This document shows positions 9,725 through 18,939 of a stretch of 64,000 bases of DNA, in pieces (position 1 is the first letter of the stretch; every line of letters begins with the position of its first letter). This DNA is from an uncultured Bacteroidia bacterium. Its GTDB lineage: Bacteria > Bacteroidota > Bacteroidia > Bacteroidales > ML635J-15. The position numbers and the translations under genes were made by a program. The notes below the pieces were generated by a model. That model made no database searches. It saw only the letters and a program-made list of their open reading frames with translations, and was not told the DNA's origin. Location: assembly GCA_902791865.1 (NCBI GenBank), contig CADAXK010000002.1, positions 248,001-312,000 of the forward strand. Direction: 5' to 3'.

Positions 9725-9732
9725 TAACTTTG
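9725..9732 (+). promoter_or_regulatory. -7 promoter box (TAACTTTG) of the acetyltransferase gene
   Basis: TAnnTTTG match 23 bases before the ATG at 9756. Confidence 0.6.
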
Positions 9733-9755
9733 CATCAAACAAATCTCATAACACC

Positions 9756-10241
9756 ATGATAAACAATAAGATTCACATCCGCCCTGCGAAAGAAAACGAA
9801 GCAGTAAAAATACTTGAACTCATAAAACGCCTTGCAGAGTATGAAAAATGTTTGCTCGAAGTTGTTGCTGATGAAGCTACAATTTACCAGTCGATATTTA
9901 TAGAGAAATCGGCTGAAGTAATCTTTGCTGAAGAGGATGACAAAATTGTGGGCTTTGCTTTGTTTTTCCACAACTTCTCCACTTTCGTTGGTCGCAAAGG
10001 CTTGTACATTGAGGATTTGTTTGTAATACCAGAAAAGCGAGGCATGGGTTACGGCAAAGCCCTGCTTAAATATCTTGCCAAACTTGCCGTAGAACGCAAC
10101 TGCGGTCGCATGGAATGGATTTGCCTCGACTGGAATCAACCAGCTCTAAATGTCTATCGTAGCATAGGCGCAATCCCAATGGACGAGTGGACTGTACAAA
10201 GATTGGATGAGAAAACTCTAAAAGAGTTTGCCGAAAAGTAG
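9756..10241 (+). CDS. GNAT N-acetyltransferase, diamine/thialysine acetyltransferase-like
   Basis: A 161-residue single-domain GNAT enzyme that would move acetyl from acetyl-CoA to an amine. It begins with the IRPAKENEAVKILELIKRLAEYE helix typical of the spermidine/spermine and thialysine acetyltransferase subgroup. The acetyl-CoA loop is RGMGYGKALL (about residues 91-100), preceded by YIEDLFVIPEK, with LDWNQPALNVYRSIGA toward the end. The substrate cannot be fixed from sequence alone. It is monocistronic, with its own promoter box, and convergent with the response regulator. Confidence 0.85.
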   Translation: MINNKIHIRPAKENEAVKILELIKRLAEYEKCLLEVVADEATIYQSIFIEKSAEVIFAEEDDKIVGFALFFHNFSTFVGRKGLYIEDLFVIPEKRGMGYGKALLKYLAKLAVERNCGRMEWICLDWNQPALNVYRSIGAIPMDEWTVQRLDEKTLKEFAEK

Positions 10242-10278
10242 CATTTAATTTCTTTGCTACTATTCAAAAAAACAAGGG

Positions 10279-10917
10279 TTATAGCCTTACGATTCCGTTC
10301 TTAATCGAATACTTTATTAGTTCCGCCGTGTTGGAAATGCCCATCTTGCGGAAAATATTGAACTTGTGTCCTTCGACTGTTCGTGCGCTGATGCAAAGTT
10401 TCTCGGCAATCTCCTTGCTCATCATGCCATCGGCACAATACCTGATGATTTCCAGTTCTCGTTCCGAAAACATATCATCCCGTACTTTCTTATCTGTCGT
10501 AACCTCCTTGAGAATCAACGCAATATCACAACCGTAATAGTTGGCTCCATCAACAATTGTTTCGATGGCATTATGTATTTCATTGGGATGCGATGACTTA
10601 CTGATGAATCCGTTAACACCGATTTCGACAGCTTTTAGTACTGTATCCTCTTCCGTTTCTGCTGACAATATAAGAATTTTCACATCTGGATAATCACTCT
10701 TTAACTTTTCGGAAACCTGCAAGCCATTCATCTCTGGCATTACAATGTCAAGCAATACTATGTCGGGCATAAAATCCGAAATTGACTCAAGAAATTGCTT
10801 TCCAGACGAAAATGTACGGATTAGATTAAGGTCATAAAACGGCATCATCGCCATTCTTGTACCAATCATATACAATGGATGATCATCAACTATTGCTATT
10901 TTCAGTTGTTTTGACAT
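10279..10917 (-). CDS. NarL/FixJ-family response regulator
   Basis: A 212-residue two-domain regulator. The receiver has the acidic pair Asp11-Asp12 and phospho-acceptor Asp57 (IVLLDIVMP), and the conserved Lys in GFISKSS. The C-terminal LuxR-type helix-turn-helix is FSERELEIIRYCADGMMSKEIAEKL followed by SARTVEGHKFNI. Its start overlaps the 3' end of the adjacent histidine kinase gene by 32 bases, so the two are co-translated and almost certainly cognate partners. Target genes are unknown. Confidence 0.92.
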   Translation of the reverse strand: MSKQLKIAIVDDHPLYMIGTRMAMMPFYDLNLIRTFSSGKQFLESISDFMPDIVLLDIVMPEMNGLQVSEKLKSDYPDVKILILSAETEEDTVLKAVEIGVNGFISKSSHPNEIHNAIETIVDGANYYGCDIALILKEVTTDKKVRDDMFSERELEIIRYCADGMMSKEIAEKLCISARTVEGHKFNIFRKMGISNTAELIKYSIKNGIVRL

Positions 10918-12718
10918 TAGCCTTACTTATTGTGAAATTAAACTTTGAATATTTACCGACTTCACTTTCTACTGAAATTGTTCCGCCATTCTTTCTCACC
11001 ATCTTGTCGCACACAGCAAGACCAAGTCCGTTTCCGACTTCGCCACATGTGCCGATAGTAGATTTAGCATCCATACCGAAAAGACTGTCTATCCTTTCTT
11101 TGGGAATTCCAACTCCGTTGTCAGTAACAGAAACAATGTATTTTTGTCCAGCACTTTCAACTGAAATATTAATTTCAGAATTCTCATACGAGAACTTAAT
11201 TGCATTCGACAGCAGATTACGCAAAACAGTTTCCAACATATTTCTGTCGGCATAAACAATACATCCATCAGGCACATTGGTTACAATACGAATATTCTTC
11301 ACTGCTGCATTTATCTGATTGAGCCTAGCAACATTATTTATCACCTCACTTAGGTTCAAATCAATAGGATTATATGGCATACGCCCTATCTCCATTTGAG
11401 ACCAGTTCAACAAATCGTATATAAGCTTCACCTGCTCTTCACTTGCCTGCAGCACCTGAATACCAAGCTCCAATATTTCTTCCCTGCTTAAAGTCTCATA
11501 ATTTTCAGCTAACACCTGCAACACATTGCGGATCGCAATAGCAGGATTCTTTAGGTCGTGCGAAATTACCGACAGGAACTTGTCCTTTGTGTGATTAATT
11601 TCCTCAAGTTCCTTACTTCTAGCACGCTTAACTAACCACAGACGAATACAAAGTCCAATAATTATAATCAAAAAGGCAATGGCGACATACAATATCATCC
11701 TTATGAGTTTCAGATGCCTTATGGTTTCCTCCTGTTCATCAATCTGGTTCTCCTTTTCTTTCAATTCAAACCTAACCCTCTGTGCATTTAGTTTATTCTT
11801 CGTATCTTCGGAAAATAACGAATCGGAAAATTCCTGATATTTTGACAATGATTCGAAAGCTTCACGATACCTGCCAAGTGCCACATAAAACTTTTTCTTT
11901 TCTCTGTAAAGGCTCTGCAAAGCCTGCAAGAAATGATTTTCATCAGCAATTCTCTCGCTCTCATTAAGTAATTTTTCGGCTTCATCATAGTTGCCGTTTC
12001 TTACTTCTACTTTTGCAAGACCCTGCAAACATAACGAATAGATTTCGAGATTTGACGTTTCAGCCACTTCCAGTGCCTTTTTTAAGTATATGGAAGCCTC
12101 CTCGTAATTATCCAAATCAATATAGCATAGTGCAATATTATAAATCGTAACGCTTATGGACGAATTATCTTTATTATCTTCTACTCCTTCCAGAGTTTCA
12201 AGACTTTTTTTAAACATTTCAGCAGCCTTCTCGTAGTCCTTTTTTTCGCCATAAACGCATGCGATATTGATCTGAGCAATTGCAATTCCTGACGACCTGC
12301 CGTGATTCTTAGCACATACTAGCGCCTCGTTGTAATATTTAAGAGACTCATTAAAATTTCCCTGGAAAAAATAAATAGTACCGTATGCAGTCATTAATCG
12401 GCCACGGAAAGATTCATCATCGCGAGGAGCCCGCGCTTCAGCTTCTTCAAGATTTAGAAGTGCACCCGAATAATCGCCAAGATATGTCAGCGCCCTACAA
12501 TAAGCAATTAACAATTCCGGAAGTTTAGACTCATCGGTTTTTCTGGCAATCTTTATTCCTTCAGAATAACACAAAGCTGCATTATACAAATCCGAAACAG
12601 ATTCATACTGCTTTGCTGCCTCATAACAGCTGTCAATTGGAGATATTTTCTCTTCTGCCATTGCCATACGCGACAATAGCATAACAGACATAAGACACAA
12701 GAAAATTCTAATCCTCAT
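10886..12718 (-). CDS. TPR-containing membrane sensor histidine kinase
   Basis: About 610 residues. A signal peptide or first hydrophobic segment is followed by roughly 260 residues of tetratricopeptide repeats (YYNEALVCAKN, AAEMFKKSLETLE, ASIYLKKALEVAE), which would sit in the periplasm. Then come a coiled coil, one membrane helix (LIRMILYVAIAFLIIIIGLCI), a HisKA box with the phospho-accepting His in FLSVISHDLKNP, and an HATPase domain with N box NLLSNAIKFS, DNGVGIP and GNGLGLAVC. Bacteroidetes often pair such kinases with LuxR regulators. The start codon is the ATG at 12718, overlapping the upstream gene by 11 bases; a GTG at 12724 is the alternative. Confidence 0.9.
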   Translation of the reverse strand: MRIRIFLCLMSVMLLSRMAMAEEKISPIDSCYEAAKQYESVSDLYNAALCYSEGIKIARKTDESKLPELLIAYCRALTYLGDYSGALLNLEEAEARAPRDDESFRGRLMTAYGTIYFFQGNFNESLKYYNEALVCAKNHGRSSGIAIAQINIACVYGEKKDYEKAAEMFKKSLETLEGVEDNKDNSSISVTIYNIALCYIDLDNYEEASIYLKKALEVAETSNLEIYSLCLQGLAKVEVRNGNYDEAEKLLNESERIADENHFLQALQSLYREKKKFYVALGRYREAFESLSKYQEFSDSLFSEDTKNKLNAQRVRFELKEKENQIDEQEETIRHLKLIRMILYVAIAFLIIIIGLCIRLWLVKRARSKELEEINHTKDKFLSVISHDLKNPAIAIRNVLQVLAENYETLSREEILELGIQVLQASEEQVKLIYDLLNWSQMEIGRMPYNPIDLNLSEVINNVARLNQINAAVKNIRIVTNVPDGCIVYADRNMLETVLRNLLSNAIKFSYENSEINISVESAGQKYIVSVTDNGVGIPKERIDSLFGMDAKSTIGTCGEVGNGLGLAVCDKMVRKNGGTISVESEVGKYSKFNFTISKANVKTTENSNS

Positions 12719-13244
12719 ATGCACTACGACTTTCTAAAATAGAAATCAAATCCTCAGCTAACTGCTTTTTCATGCCTTCGAACGAAGAATAATTGTCGCG
12801 GACAATTTCTCGACACCTTGCAAGCGACTTTCCGGAAATATTTCCCAGATTATTTTCAACCAATGAAAGACAATCAAGAGCGAGCATTTCATCGGCAACG
12901 ACAAACTTCTCGACAAACGGAACAACATCATCAAACACTACCGACGACTGCCACAAATTGGATATAAAATCTCCAATAAGTTCATGATTCATATAACCCG
13001 ATAGATTTTCGAGGATTTCGCCGGAAACTTTTGCACTCTTCAAATCAAGGAAAACACGCCCAATTTCGGTACGAACATTTGCAAAAGGAGTTGTAAAGAA
13101 AACCTCAATCATCGGCGCAATGCAATAATCGCCACCTACTTCACGAATTGTGTACAAAGTCTCAACAACAACATCCTCGTCTGGGCTGTGAAGGTCGGCA
13201 ATTATCTTTTTCTGCTCCTTATTCAGCTTTGAAATGTCAATCAT
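12708..13244 (-). CDS. HEAT-repeat-like helical protein
   Basis: A 178-residue soluble, mostly alpha-helical protein with no signal peptide and no catalytic motif. Segments such as LHSPDEDVVVETLYTIREVGG and APMIEVFFTTPFANVRTEIGRVFLDL resemble HEAT-repeat helix pairs, which normally mediate protein binding. It is the first gene of the three-gene operon with the sensor kinase and response regulator, overlapping the kinase start by 11 bases. It may modulate that system, but this is inferred only from position. A promoter box lies 25 bases upstream. Confidence 0.65.
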   Translation of the reverse strand: MIDISKLNKEQKKIIADLHSPDEDVVVETLYTIREVGGDYCIAPMIEVFFTTPFANVRTEIGRVFLDLKSAKVSGEILENLSGYMNHELIGDFISNLWQSSVVFDDVVPFVEKFVVADEMLALDCLSLVENNLGNISGKSLARCREIVRDNYSSFEGMKKQLAEDLISILESRSAYED

Positions 13245-13268
13245 AACTTAGCATTTGTTAGACAAACG

Positions 13269-13276
13269 CAAAATTA
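13269..13276 (-). promoter_or_regulatory. -7 promoter box (TAATTTTG) of the HEAT/kinase/regulator operon
   Basis: TAnnTTTG match on the minus strand, 24 bases ahead of the ATG at 13244. Confidence 0.55.
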
Positions 13277-13329
13277 CATTAAAAAGTGTGTCTTACAAAA
13301 AAATTATGCAAAATAAAATGAACACTATG

Positions 13330-14784
13330 CTACTGATCTAACTCACGATACAAGTCATCCATTGTCAGGCTTTTCTGAATATGACCGCTATACTCGTTCC
13401 TTTGAAGCCCGTAAGTGGTTATAAGTGTTAGATGCGGATTCCTCTTTCGCTTTATGCTGTCCATCAAAACCTGCAATTTGTGACGCAACTTGGCATCGTA
13501 TTCCTTGGTAATGGCAAACTCATCCATCGTAAACTTTATTTCACAGACATTTATTATCCTATCGTCGCGGTCGATGACCATATCTATTTGCACAGGGTCT
13601 TCGCCCTTGCTTCGCCAAGGCATAATTTCGGTGTGCACTCCCGCTATTCCCAACGCCTGTTTAATCTGATTCTGATGCACATAGCACACTTCCTCGAAAG
13701 CAAAGCCTCTCCACGCATTCAACTGCGGCGACTTAAAGTTTTCCGACCAGAAATTAGGGCTTCCTGTCGTATGCGACTCCATAAAGTACATATAGAACAA
13801 GGAAAACAAGTCAACCAGCTTGTAACGCACATCGCGCCGCGACCCCTGAAAAATAGGATACGAAAGAATAAGGTTGCTCGCTTCGAGAGTGCGCAGAATT
13901 TCGGTAAGACCACCGCCCGAACTCAAGCCGAGCTTTTTGGATATTTCATTCCTTGTCAATCCGTCCCTGCGTTGGCTCAATGCCCTTACCACCGAGATAT
14001 ATCTTTGAGAATCAACAAAAAGCGAACTGTATAAGCGTTCGAATTCATTCTTCAACTTGCCATTTGTCGCGAAAAACATAGCATCGATGTTTTGCGGAAG
14101 GCTCAAACCTTTTTCAAAATACGACAAATAATAAGGTATGCCGCCCGTAATCATATATGCCTGCAACTGGTCGTACCGGTCGAGCACAAGACCGCGCTTC
14201 TTGTAGAACAATTCGCATTCGCGAAGCGAAAACGGCAGAATCTGCATTTCGTAGGTCGAACGCCCGTACAAACCACCGGTATTATTCAGCAACTTGTTGG
14301 CAATCCACGAAGTCGCCGAACCGCACACAATAAGTAACAAATTGTGCCGACCAGCACCCCAGCCGTTCCAGAAATGCTCGAAAGCGGTAATAAAATTTGA
14401 ACGCGGAGTATCAAGCCACGGCAGTTCGTCAATGAATACCACAAGACGCTTCTTCGACGACTTCTTTGAAAGCAAATCGCGCAACCAGTCAAACGCCTCG
14501 AACCAATCCTTTGGCGTACCCGAACACAAACTTCCATACGAACGAAGCGTATCGCCAAACTTTTTCAATTGCTGTTCAAGAAGCAATTCTGCATTGTCCA
14601 ACATTTCGTAGGGAGACAGGGCTGTATGGTAAAACGAAAACTTGCCTTCAAAATATTCTCTGACAAGAAATGTTTTTCCCGTCCTACGCCTTCCATAAAC
14701 GACAAGAAATTCGGCATATTCCGACTCGTACAAATCTTGTAACTTATTCTGTTGCTGTTTTCTACCTATGATTAGCTCTTTCAT
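13330..14784 (-). CDS. AAA+ ATPase, archaeal-ATPase/DUF234 type with C-terminal nuclease-like motif
   Basis: A 484-residue protein with Walker A GRRRTGKT (residues 31-38), Walker B VVFIDELPWLDTP, and sensor region LLLIVCGSATSW. A winged-helix-like middle follows (RDGLTRNEISKKLGLSSGGGLTEILRTLEAS). The C-terminal IDMVIDRDDRIINVCEIKF keeps the D...E-x-K spacing of PD-(D/E)XK nucleases. It is a full-length paralogue of the protein at 34158-35609. The family is very common in Bacteroidetes but its function is unknown. The promoter TATCTTTG and a 54-bp-period palindromic array lie directly upstream, so self-recognition of these sites is plausible but unproven. Confidence 0.85.
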   Translation of the reverse strand: MKELIIGRKQQQNKLQDLYESEYAEFLVVYGRRRTGKTFLVREYFEGKFSFYHTALSPYEMLDNAELLLEQQLKKFGDTLRSYGSLCSGTPKDWFEAFDWLRDLLSKKSSKKRLVVFIDELPWLDTPRSNFITAFEHFWNGWGAGRHNLLLIVCGSATSWIANKLLNNTGGLYGRSTYEMQILPFSLRECELFYKKRGLVLDRYDQLQAYMITGGIPYYLSYFEKGLSLPQNIDAMFFATNGKLKNEFERLYSSLFVDSQRYISVVRALSQRRDGLTRNEISKKLGLSSGGGLTEILRTLEASNLILSYPIFQGSRRDVRYKLVDLFSLFYMYFMESHTTGSPNFWSENFKSPQLNAWRGFAFEEVCYVHQNQIKQALGIAGVHTEIMPWRSKGEDPVQIDMVIDRDDRIINVCEIKFTMDEFAITKEYDAKLRHKLQVLMDSIKRKRNPHLTLITTYGLQRNEYSGHIQKSLTMDDLYRELDQ

Positions 14785-14793
14785 ATCCTAAAA

Positions 14794-14968
14794 AATTATT
14801 TCGCCACAAAGATATAAATATTTCTAATTATGGCGAAATAATTATAAAATAAAATAGCCAATATACCGATTTATTAAACAAAACTGGCGAAATAATTTCA
14901 AAATAAAATCGCCAAAACATTATAAAAATATAGAGTTTTGGCGAAATAATTTTCAAAGCAAAAATCAT
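14794..14968. repeat. 54-bp-period palindromic array upstream of the DUF234-type ATPase
   Basis: TGGCGAAATAATT occurs at 14831, 14885 and 14939, spaced exactly 54 bp. In the first two units the matching inverted end (TAGCCA, TCGCCA) closes a 30-bp palindromic unit, leaving 24-bp unrelated gaps. An inverted copy AATTATTTCGCCA at 14794-14806 lies between promoter and start codon, in the predicted 5' end of the mRNA. The unit at 14831 covers the -33 region. This looks like an operator or iteron cluster. Confidence 0.85.
14807..14814 (-). promoter_or_regulatory. -7 promoter box (TATCTTTG) of the DUF234-type ATPase gene
   Basis: Lies between the inverted and direct repeat copies. The same TATCTTTGTGGCGAA string precedes the ATPase gene at 38781-39986. 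Confidence 0.65.
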
Positions 14969-15060
14969 TATCTCTTTAACAATAAAGAAGAAAGACAAAT
15001 TCTTCCAAGATTTTTTGCTCACACATCAAAAAAAATATTGCTATATAATTTGCGATTCAG

Positions 15061-15068
15061 TAATTTTG
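15061..15068 (+). promoter_or_regulatory. -7 promoter box (TAATTTTG) of aspS
   Basis: TAnnTTTG match 20 bases before the ATG at 15089. Confidence 0.55.
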
Positions 15069-15088
15069 CAGTCCTAAAAATTTGAACT

Positions 15089-16849
15089 ATGTATAGAACT
15101 CATACCTGCGGGGAATTGCGCCTCGCAAATGCAGGACAGGAAGTTACATTAAGCGGATGGGTACAGCGCGTTCGCGACAAAGGTGCGCTTATTTGGATTG
15201 ACCTCCGTGACAGATACGGAATCACACAGCTATTCCTTCAGGACGGCGTTAGCGACCCGAAATTAATAGAACAGGCTCGTTCGTTCGGACGCGAATATGT
15301 GTTGCAAGCCAAAGGAATCGTTGTAGAACGCGAATCCAAGAACCCGAATATGCCAACTGGAGAAATCGAAATTAAGGTTTCTGAATTCAACCTGCTGAAT
15401 GCCAGCAAAGTTCCGCCGTTTACAATTGAAGATGAAAGCGACGGTGGCGACGACCTTCGTATGAAATACCGCTACTTGGACCTTCGTAGAAATCCAGTGC
15501 GCCGAAACCTCGAACTTCGCCACAACATGGCAATTCTTGTTCGTAACTACCTCAGCAACTTGAATTTCCTTGAGATAGAAACACCTTTCCTTATAAAATC
15601 GACACCAGAAGGAGCACGCGACTTTGTCGTTCCGTCGAGAATGAACCCAGGCGAATTCTACGCTCTGCCACAAAGTCCGCAGCAATACAAGCAATTGCTT
15701 ATGGTTGCCGGCTTCGACCGCTACTTCCAGATTGTTCGTTGCTTCCGCGACGAAGACCTTCGCGCCGACCGTCAGCCAGAATTCACTCAGATTGACTGCG
15801 AAATGTCGTTTGTTGAACAGGAAGACGTTCTAAACACTTTCGAAGGACTGGCAAAGCACCTATTTAAAGAAATAAAAGGTATAGAATTCGACAAGTTCCC
15901 GCGTATGACCTGGCACGATGCCATGAAATACTACGGCAGCGACAAGCCCGACATCCGTTTCGGAATGAAATTCGTTGAGCTAAACGATGTTGCCAAGGGA
16001 AAAGGCTTCGGTTTGTTCGATGGCGCAGAACTCGTTGTCGGTATAAATGCCGAAGGATGTGCTGAATACACCCGCAAACAACTAGACCAGCTTACAGAAT
16101 TCGTTAAGCGCCCGCAGGTTGGTGCTGGTGGAATGGTTTATATCAAGTACAATGCTGACGGTTCATTCAAGTCATCGGTCGATAAATTCTACAATGCCGA
16201 CGATTTGAAGAAGTTTGCCGACAAGTTCGGAGCAAAGCCAGGTGACCTTATGCTGATTCTCTGCGGTCCAGCAATGAAGACACGCAAGCAGCTGAACGAA
16301 CTCCGCCTCGAAATGGGCAACCAGCACGGACTTCGCGACCCGCAGAAGTTTGCTCCATTGTGGGTAATAGACTTCCCGCTTCTCGAATGGGATGACGAAA
16401 CTCAGCGCTACTATGCTATGCACCATCCGTTTACCGCGCCAAAGCCTGAAGACGAATATCTGCTTGACGACCCGTCGAAATGGGGAGAAATCCGTGCAAA
16501 CGCATACGACATCGTAATGAACGGCTGCGAAGTCGGTGGCGGATCAATAAGAATCCACGACAGAGTATTGCAGAACAAGATGTTCCACACTCTTGGTTTC
16601 ACCGACGAGCAAGCACAGGAACAATTCGGCTTCCTGATGGGCGCATTCGAATATGGTGCTCCGCCTCACGCTGGTCTTGCTTTCGGTTTCGACCGTCTTT
16701 GCTCGATTTTTGCCGGTGCCGACAGCATCCGCGACTTCATCGCCTTCCCGAAAAACAATTCCGGACGCGACGTAATGAGCGGATCCCCTGCTCCACTTGC
16801 TCCAGAACAACTTGACGAGCTGGAAATCAAACTCGACTTGAAAGCGTAA
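15089..16849 (+). CDS. aspS: Aspartyl-tRNA synthetase
   Basis: A 586-residue class IIb synthetase charging tRNA-Asp. The N-terminal OB-fold anticodon-binding domain runs [11 protein letters not shown] to about residue 105, followed by motif 1 and the flipping loop [21 protein letters not shown]. Motif 2 is [26 protein letters not shown], the bacterial GAD insertion lies around residues 290-420, and motif 3 is [15 protein letters not shown]. Length and domain order are those of the bacterial enzyme. The gene is monocistronic, with its own promoter box and a strong terminator. Confidence 0.96.
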   Translation: MYRTHTCGELRLANAGQEVTLSGWVQRVRDKGALIWIDLRDRYGITQLFLQDGVSDPKLIEQARSFGREYVLQAKGIVVERESKNPNMPTGEIEIKVSEFNLLNASKVPPFTIEDESDGGDDLRMKYRYLDLRRNPVRRNLELRHNMAILVRNYLSNLNFLEIETPFLIKSTPEGARDFVVPSRMNPGEFYALPQSPQQYKQLLMVAGFDRYFQIVRCFRDEDLRADRQPEFTQIDCEMSFVEQEDVLNTFEGLAKHLFKEIKGIEFDKFPRMTWHDAMKYYGSDKPDIRFGMKFVELNDVAKGKGFGLFDGAELVVGINAEGCAEYTRKQLDQLTEFVKRPQVGAGGMVYIKYNADGSFKSSVDKFYNADDLKKFADKFGAKPGDLMLILCGPAMKTRKQLNELRLEMGNQHGLRDPQKFAPLWVIDFPLLEWDDETQRYYAMHHPFTAPKPEDEYLLDDPSKWGEIRANAYDIVMNGCEVGGGSIRIHDRVLQNKMFHTLGFTDEQAQEQFGFLMGAFEYGAPPHAGLAFGFDRLCSIFAGADSIRDFIAFPKNNSGRDVMSGSPAPLAPEQLDELEIKLDLKA

Positions 16850-16869
16850 TTATAAATTACAAAATACAG

Positions 16870-16898
16870 AGAGGCGGCAAATCCGCCTCTTTTTTTTA
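16870..16898 (+). terminator. Rho-independent terminator of aspS
   Basis: GAGGCGG-CAAAT-CCGCCTC stem followed by eight or more T residues, 20 bases after the stop. Confidence 0.93.
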
Positions 16899-16974
16899 TC
16901 ATAGCCATAAAAAAAAGGAAAGACAGAAACAATTCTGTCAATAACAACTTAATAAAATGATTGGAAAAATCTTG

Positions 16975-17046
16975 CAACGGATAAGAGAATCGAACTCTTA
17001 TTTGCAGCGTGAGAGGCTGCCGTCCTAACCGTTAGACGAATCCGTC
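16975..17046 (-). tRNA. tRNA-Glu (anticodon CTC)
   Basis: The minus strand folds as a cloverleaf. The acceptor GACGGAT pairs with ATCCGTT (one G-T), the D arm is GTC-TAACGGTTA-GGAC, and the anticodon stem GCAGC/GCTGC encloses loop CTCTCAC with anticodon CTC. The T arm is AAGAG-TTCGATT-CTCTT. CCA is not encoded. Confidence 0.92.
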
Positions 17047-17138
17047 AGTTTTGGGACTGCAAAGATAAGACATTTATTTCAAATCAAAGGATTTTTTTCT
17101 AAAATTTATTTTTGACTGTCAATTATTCCTAAAATCAG

Positions 17139-17146
17139 TACCTTTG
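17139..17146 (+). promoter_or_regulatory. -7 promoter box (TACCTTTG) of the DUF454 gene
   Basis: TAnnTTTG match with a TTTG 24 bases upstream (17111-17114), ending 16 bases before the GTG start. Confidence 0.6.
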
Positions 17147-17162
17147 CAAAGATTTTTTCATA

Positions 17163-17555
17163 GTGAAACGCTACTTGTACATAATATTCGGTCTGATAGC
17201 AGTTGGACTTGGAGCACTTGGAGTTGTATTGCCGGGACTACCCACAACGCCATTTCTTTTACTTGCATCGTGGCTGTTCTACCGCAGTTCGCCACGCCTT
17301 CAGCAATGGCTATTGGCATCGTGGTTAGGCAAATACATACGCAACTACCACAAGCGTGGAGGAATGACAATTGCACAGAAAGCTGGTGCCGTAGGCATTA
17401 TGACGGTCATGGTATTGCTTGCGTCATTTGTGTTTATTCCAGCAGGCTCTATTGCCCGCATAATTGTCCCAATTGCAGGTGCTGTTGGCGACCTTGTCGT
17501 AATATTTGCCGTACCCAACGCCAGACACGATGTCCCCGATGACGAACAGCCATAA
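17163..17555 (+). CDS. DUF454 (YbaN-family) inner-membrane protein
   Basis: A 130-residue membrane protein of the YbaN/DUF454 family, whose function is unknown. The N-terminal helix with GLIAVGLGALGVVLPGLPTTPFLLLASWLFYRSS is the family signature. It is followed by a cytoplasmic loop (HKRGGMT) and two more hydrophobic segments. The start is the GTG at 17163, since no ATG lies between the promoter box and the conserved N-terminus. The gene converges on serC across a short bidirectional hairpin. Confidence 0.82.
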   Translation: MKRYLYIIFGLIAVGLGALGVVLPGLPTTPFLLLASWLFYRSSPRLQQWLLASWLGKYIRNYHKRGGMTIAQKAGAVGIMTVMVLLASFVFIPAGSIARIIVPIAGAVGDLVVIFAVPNARHDVPDDEQP

Positions 17556-17556
17556 A

Positions 17557-17588
17557 CAAAAAAGGCCACCCATCGGGCAGCCTTTATA
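17557..17588. terminator. Bidirectional hairpin terminator between DUF454 gene and serC
   Basis: AAAAAAGGC ... GCCTTTAT with a possible inner CCC/GGG pairing, between convergent stops at 17555 and 17605. Confidence 0.65.
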
Positions 17589-17604
17589 ATCGAAATAGCC
17601 AATT

Positions 17605-18720
17605 CTATTTGTACTTCTTTTCGAAATCCTGCATGCAAGATACCAAAGCTTCTACTGCTTCGATTGTGCAAGCATTGTAGAGAGAAGCGCGGAAACCACC
17701 AACTGAACGGTGACCCTTGATACCAACCATACCGCGTTCCTTTGCGAAAGCCATGAATTCAGCTTCCTTGTCTTCGCGACCTTCTGCCATTACCCAGCAG
17801 TGGTTCATGATTGAACGGTCTTCCTTGCATTCAACTGTTCCACGGAACATGCTGTTGCGGTCGATTTCTTCGTAAAGGAGGTTCGACTTCTTGAGGTTGA
17901 TCTTGTTCATTTCAGCAACACCACCGATAGTGTTCTTCAACCACTTCAAGGTTTCGTGCATTACGAAAATCGGGAGTACTGGAGGAGTGTTGAACATAGA
18001 GATGTTCTTAGCCTCTTCTGCTGCGTGAGTACGGTAGTCAACCATTGTTGGCAATGGATTCATATACTGACGGTCAGCGATCTTGCCTAGTATGTCCTTG
18101 CGAACGATTACGAAAGTAACACCAGCAGGACCAACGTTCTTCTGTGCACCACCGTAGATAAGTCCGTACTTCTTAACGTCAACTGGACGGCTCATGATGT
18201 CAGAGCTCATATCAGCAACAAGCATTACGTTGTTGATTTCGCTAGCGTCGAAGTCCTTGCGGATTTCGGTACCGTAAATAGTGTTGTTGGTTGTGATGTG
18301 GAAGTAATCAGCATCAGCAGGAACATTCCATCCCTTAGGAATGTAGCTGTAAGTCTTGTCTTCCGACGAAGCAACTATTTCAACCGGACCGAAGAGCTTA
18401 GCTTCCTTAGCAGCCTTCTTTGCCCAAACGCCAGTCTGCAAGTAAGCAGCCTTCTTGTTGAGCAAGTTAGCAGGAACGGTCATGAACTGAGTGCTTGCAC
18501 CACCACCGAGGAACAATATTTCGTATTCGGCAGGAATGTTGAGGATGTCTCTCCAAAGCTGGCGAGTTTCTTCCATTGTACGTTCCCAACCTGGTGTACG
18601 GTGAGAAATTTCCATAAGACCAATTCCGGTGTTATCAAAATCACGGATAGCATTGATTGTAGATTCAATCGCTTCTTTTGGCAGTACGCATGGACCTGCG
18701 TTAAAGTTATATGCCTTCAT
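17605..18720 (-). CDS. serC: Phosphoserine aminotransferase
   Basis: A 371-residue PLP-dependent class V aminotransferase converting 3-phosphohydroxypyruvate plus glutamate to phosphoserine, the second step of serine synthesis. It can also act on the analogous pyridoxine intermediate. The N-terminus [13 protein letters not shown] and [14 protein letters not shown] are diagnostic. GGGASTQF is the cofactor loop and [12 protein letters not shown] carries the Schiff-base lysine. [11 protein letters not shown] lies at the C-terminus. serA is not adjacent, unlike in many Bacteroidales. Confidence 0.95.
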   Translation of the reverse strand: MKAYNFNAGPCVLPKEAIESTINAIRDFDNTGIGLMEISHRTPGWERTMEETRQLWRDILNIPAEYEILFLGGGASTQFMTVPANLLNKKAAYLQTGVWAKKAAKEAKLFGPVEIVASSEDKTYSYIPKGWNVPADADYFHITTNNTIYGTEIRKDFDASEINNVMLVADMSSDIMSRPVDVKKYGLIYGGAQKNVGPAGVTFVIVRKDILGKIADRQYMNPLPTMVDYRTHAAEEAKNISMFNTPPVLPIFVMHETLKWLKNTIGGVAEMNKINLKKSNLLYEEIDRNSMFRGTVECKEDRSIMNHCWVMAEGREDKEAEFMAFAKERGMVGIKGHRSVGGFRASLYNACTIEAVEALVSCMQDFEKKYK

Positions 18721-18789
18721 TTCTAAATTTTTATTAAGTTGTTTATAATTAACATTTTAAATTACTATATCGTCCTTTATAGACGTATG

Positions 18790-18797
18790 CAAAATTA
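18790..18797 (-). promoter_or_regulatory. -7 promoter box (TAATTTTG) of serC
   Basis: TAnnTTTG match on the minus strand about 70 bases before the serC start, implying a leader of roughly 60 bases. Confidence 0.5.
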
Positions 18798-18939
18798 GCA
18801 ATTATTTCAATTGGCAAAATTTTTAATTGATGATTTACAACATAATTTTACAAAACTGAAATTAGCGAAGTTTTAGATATGCATCGCAGAGCTGACGGGT
18901 GTTCGAAATGATTGTACAAACCATAATATCCAACCTTCC

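Noticed and set aside
14831..14968. Regular 30-bp repeat with 24-bp gap as a CRISPR array
   Set aside because: Only two full units and one degenerate unit, gaps AT-rich and not spacer-like, no cas genes, and the array overlaps a promoter.
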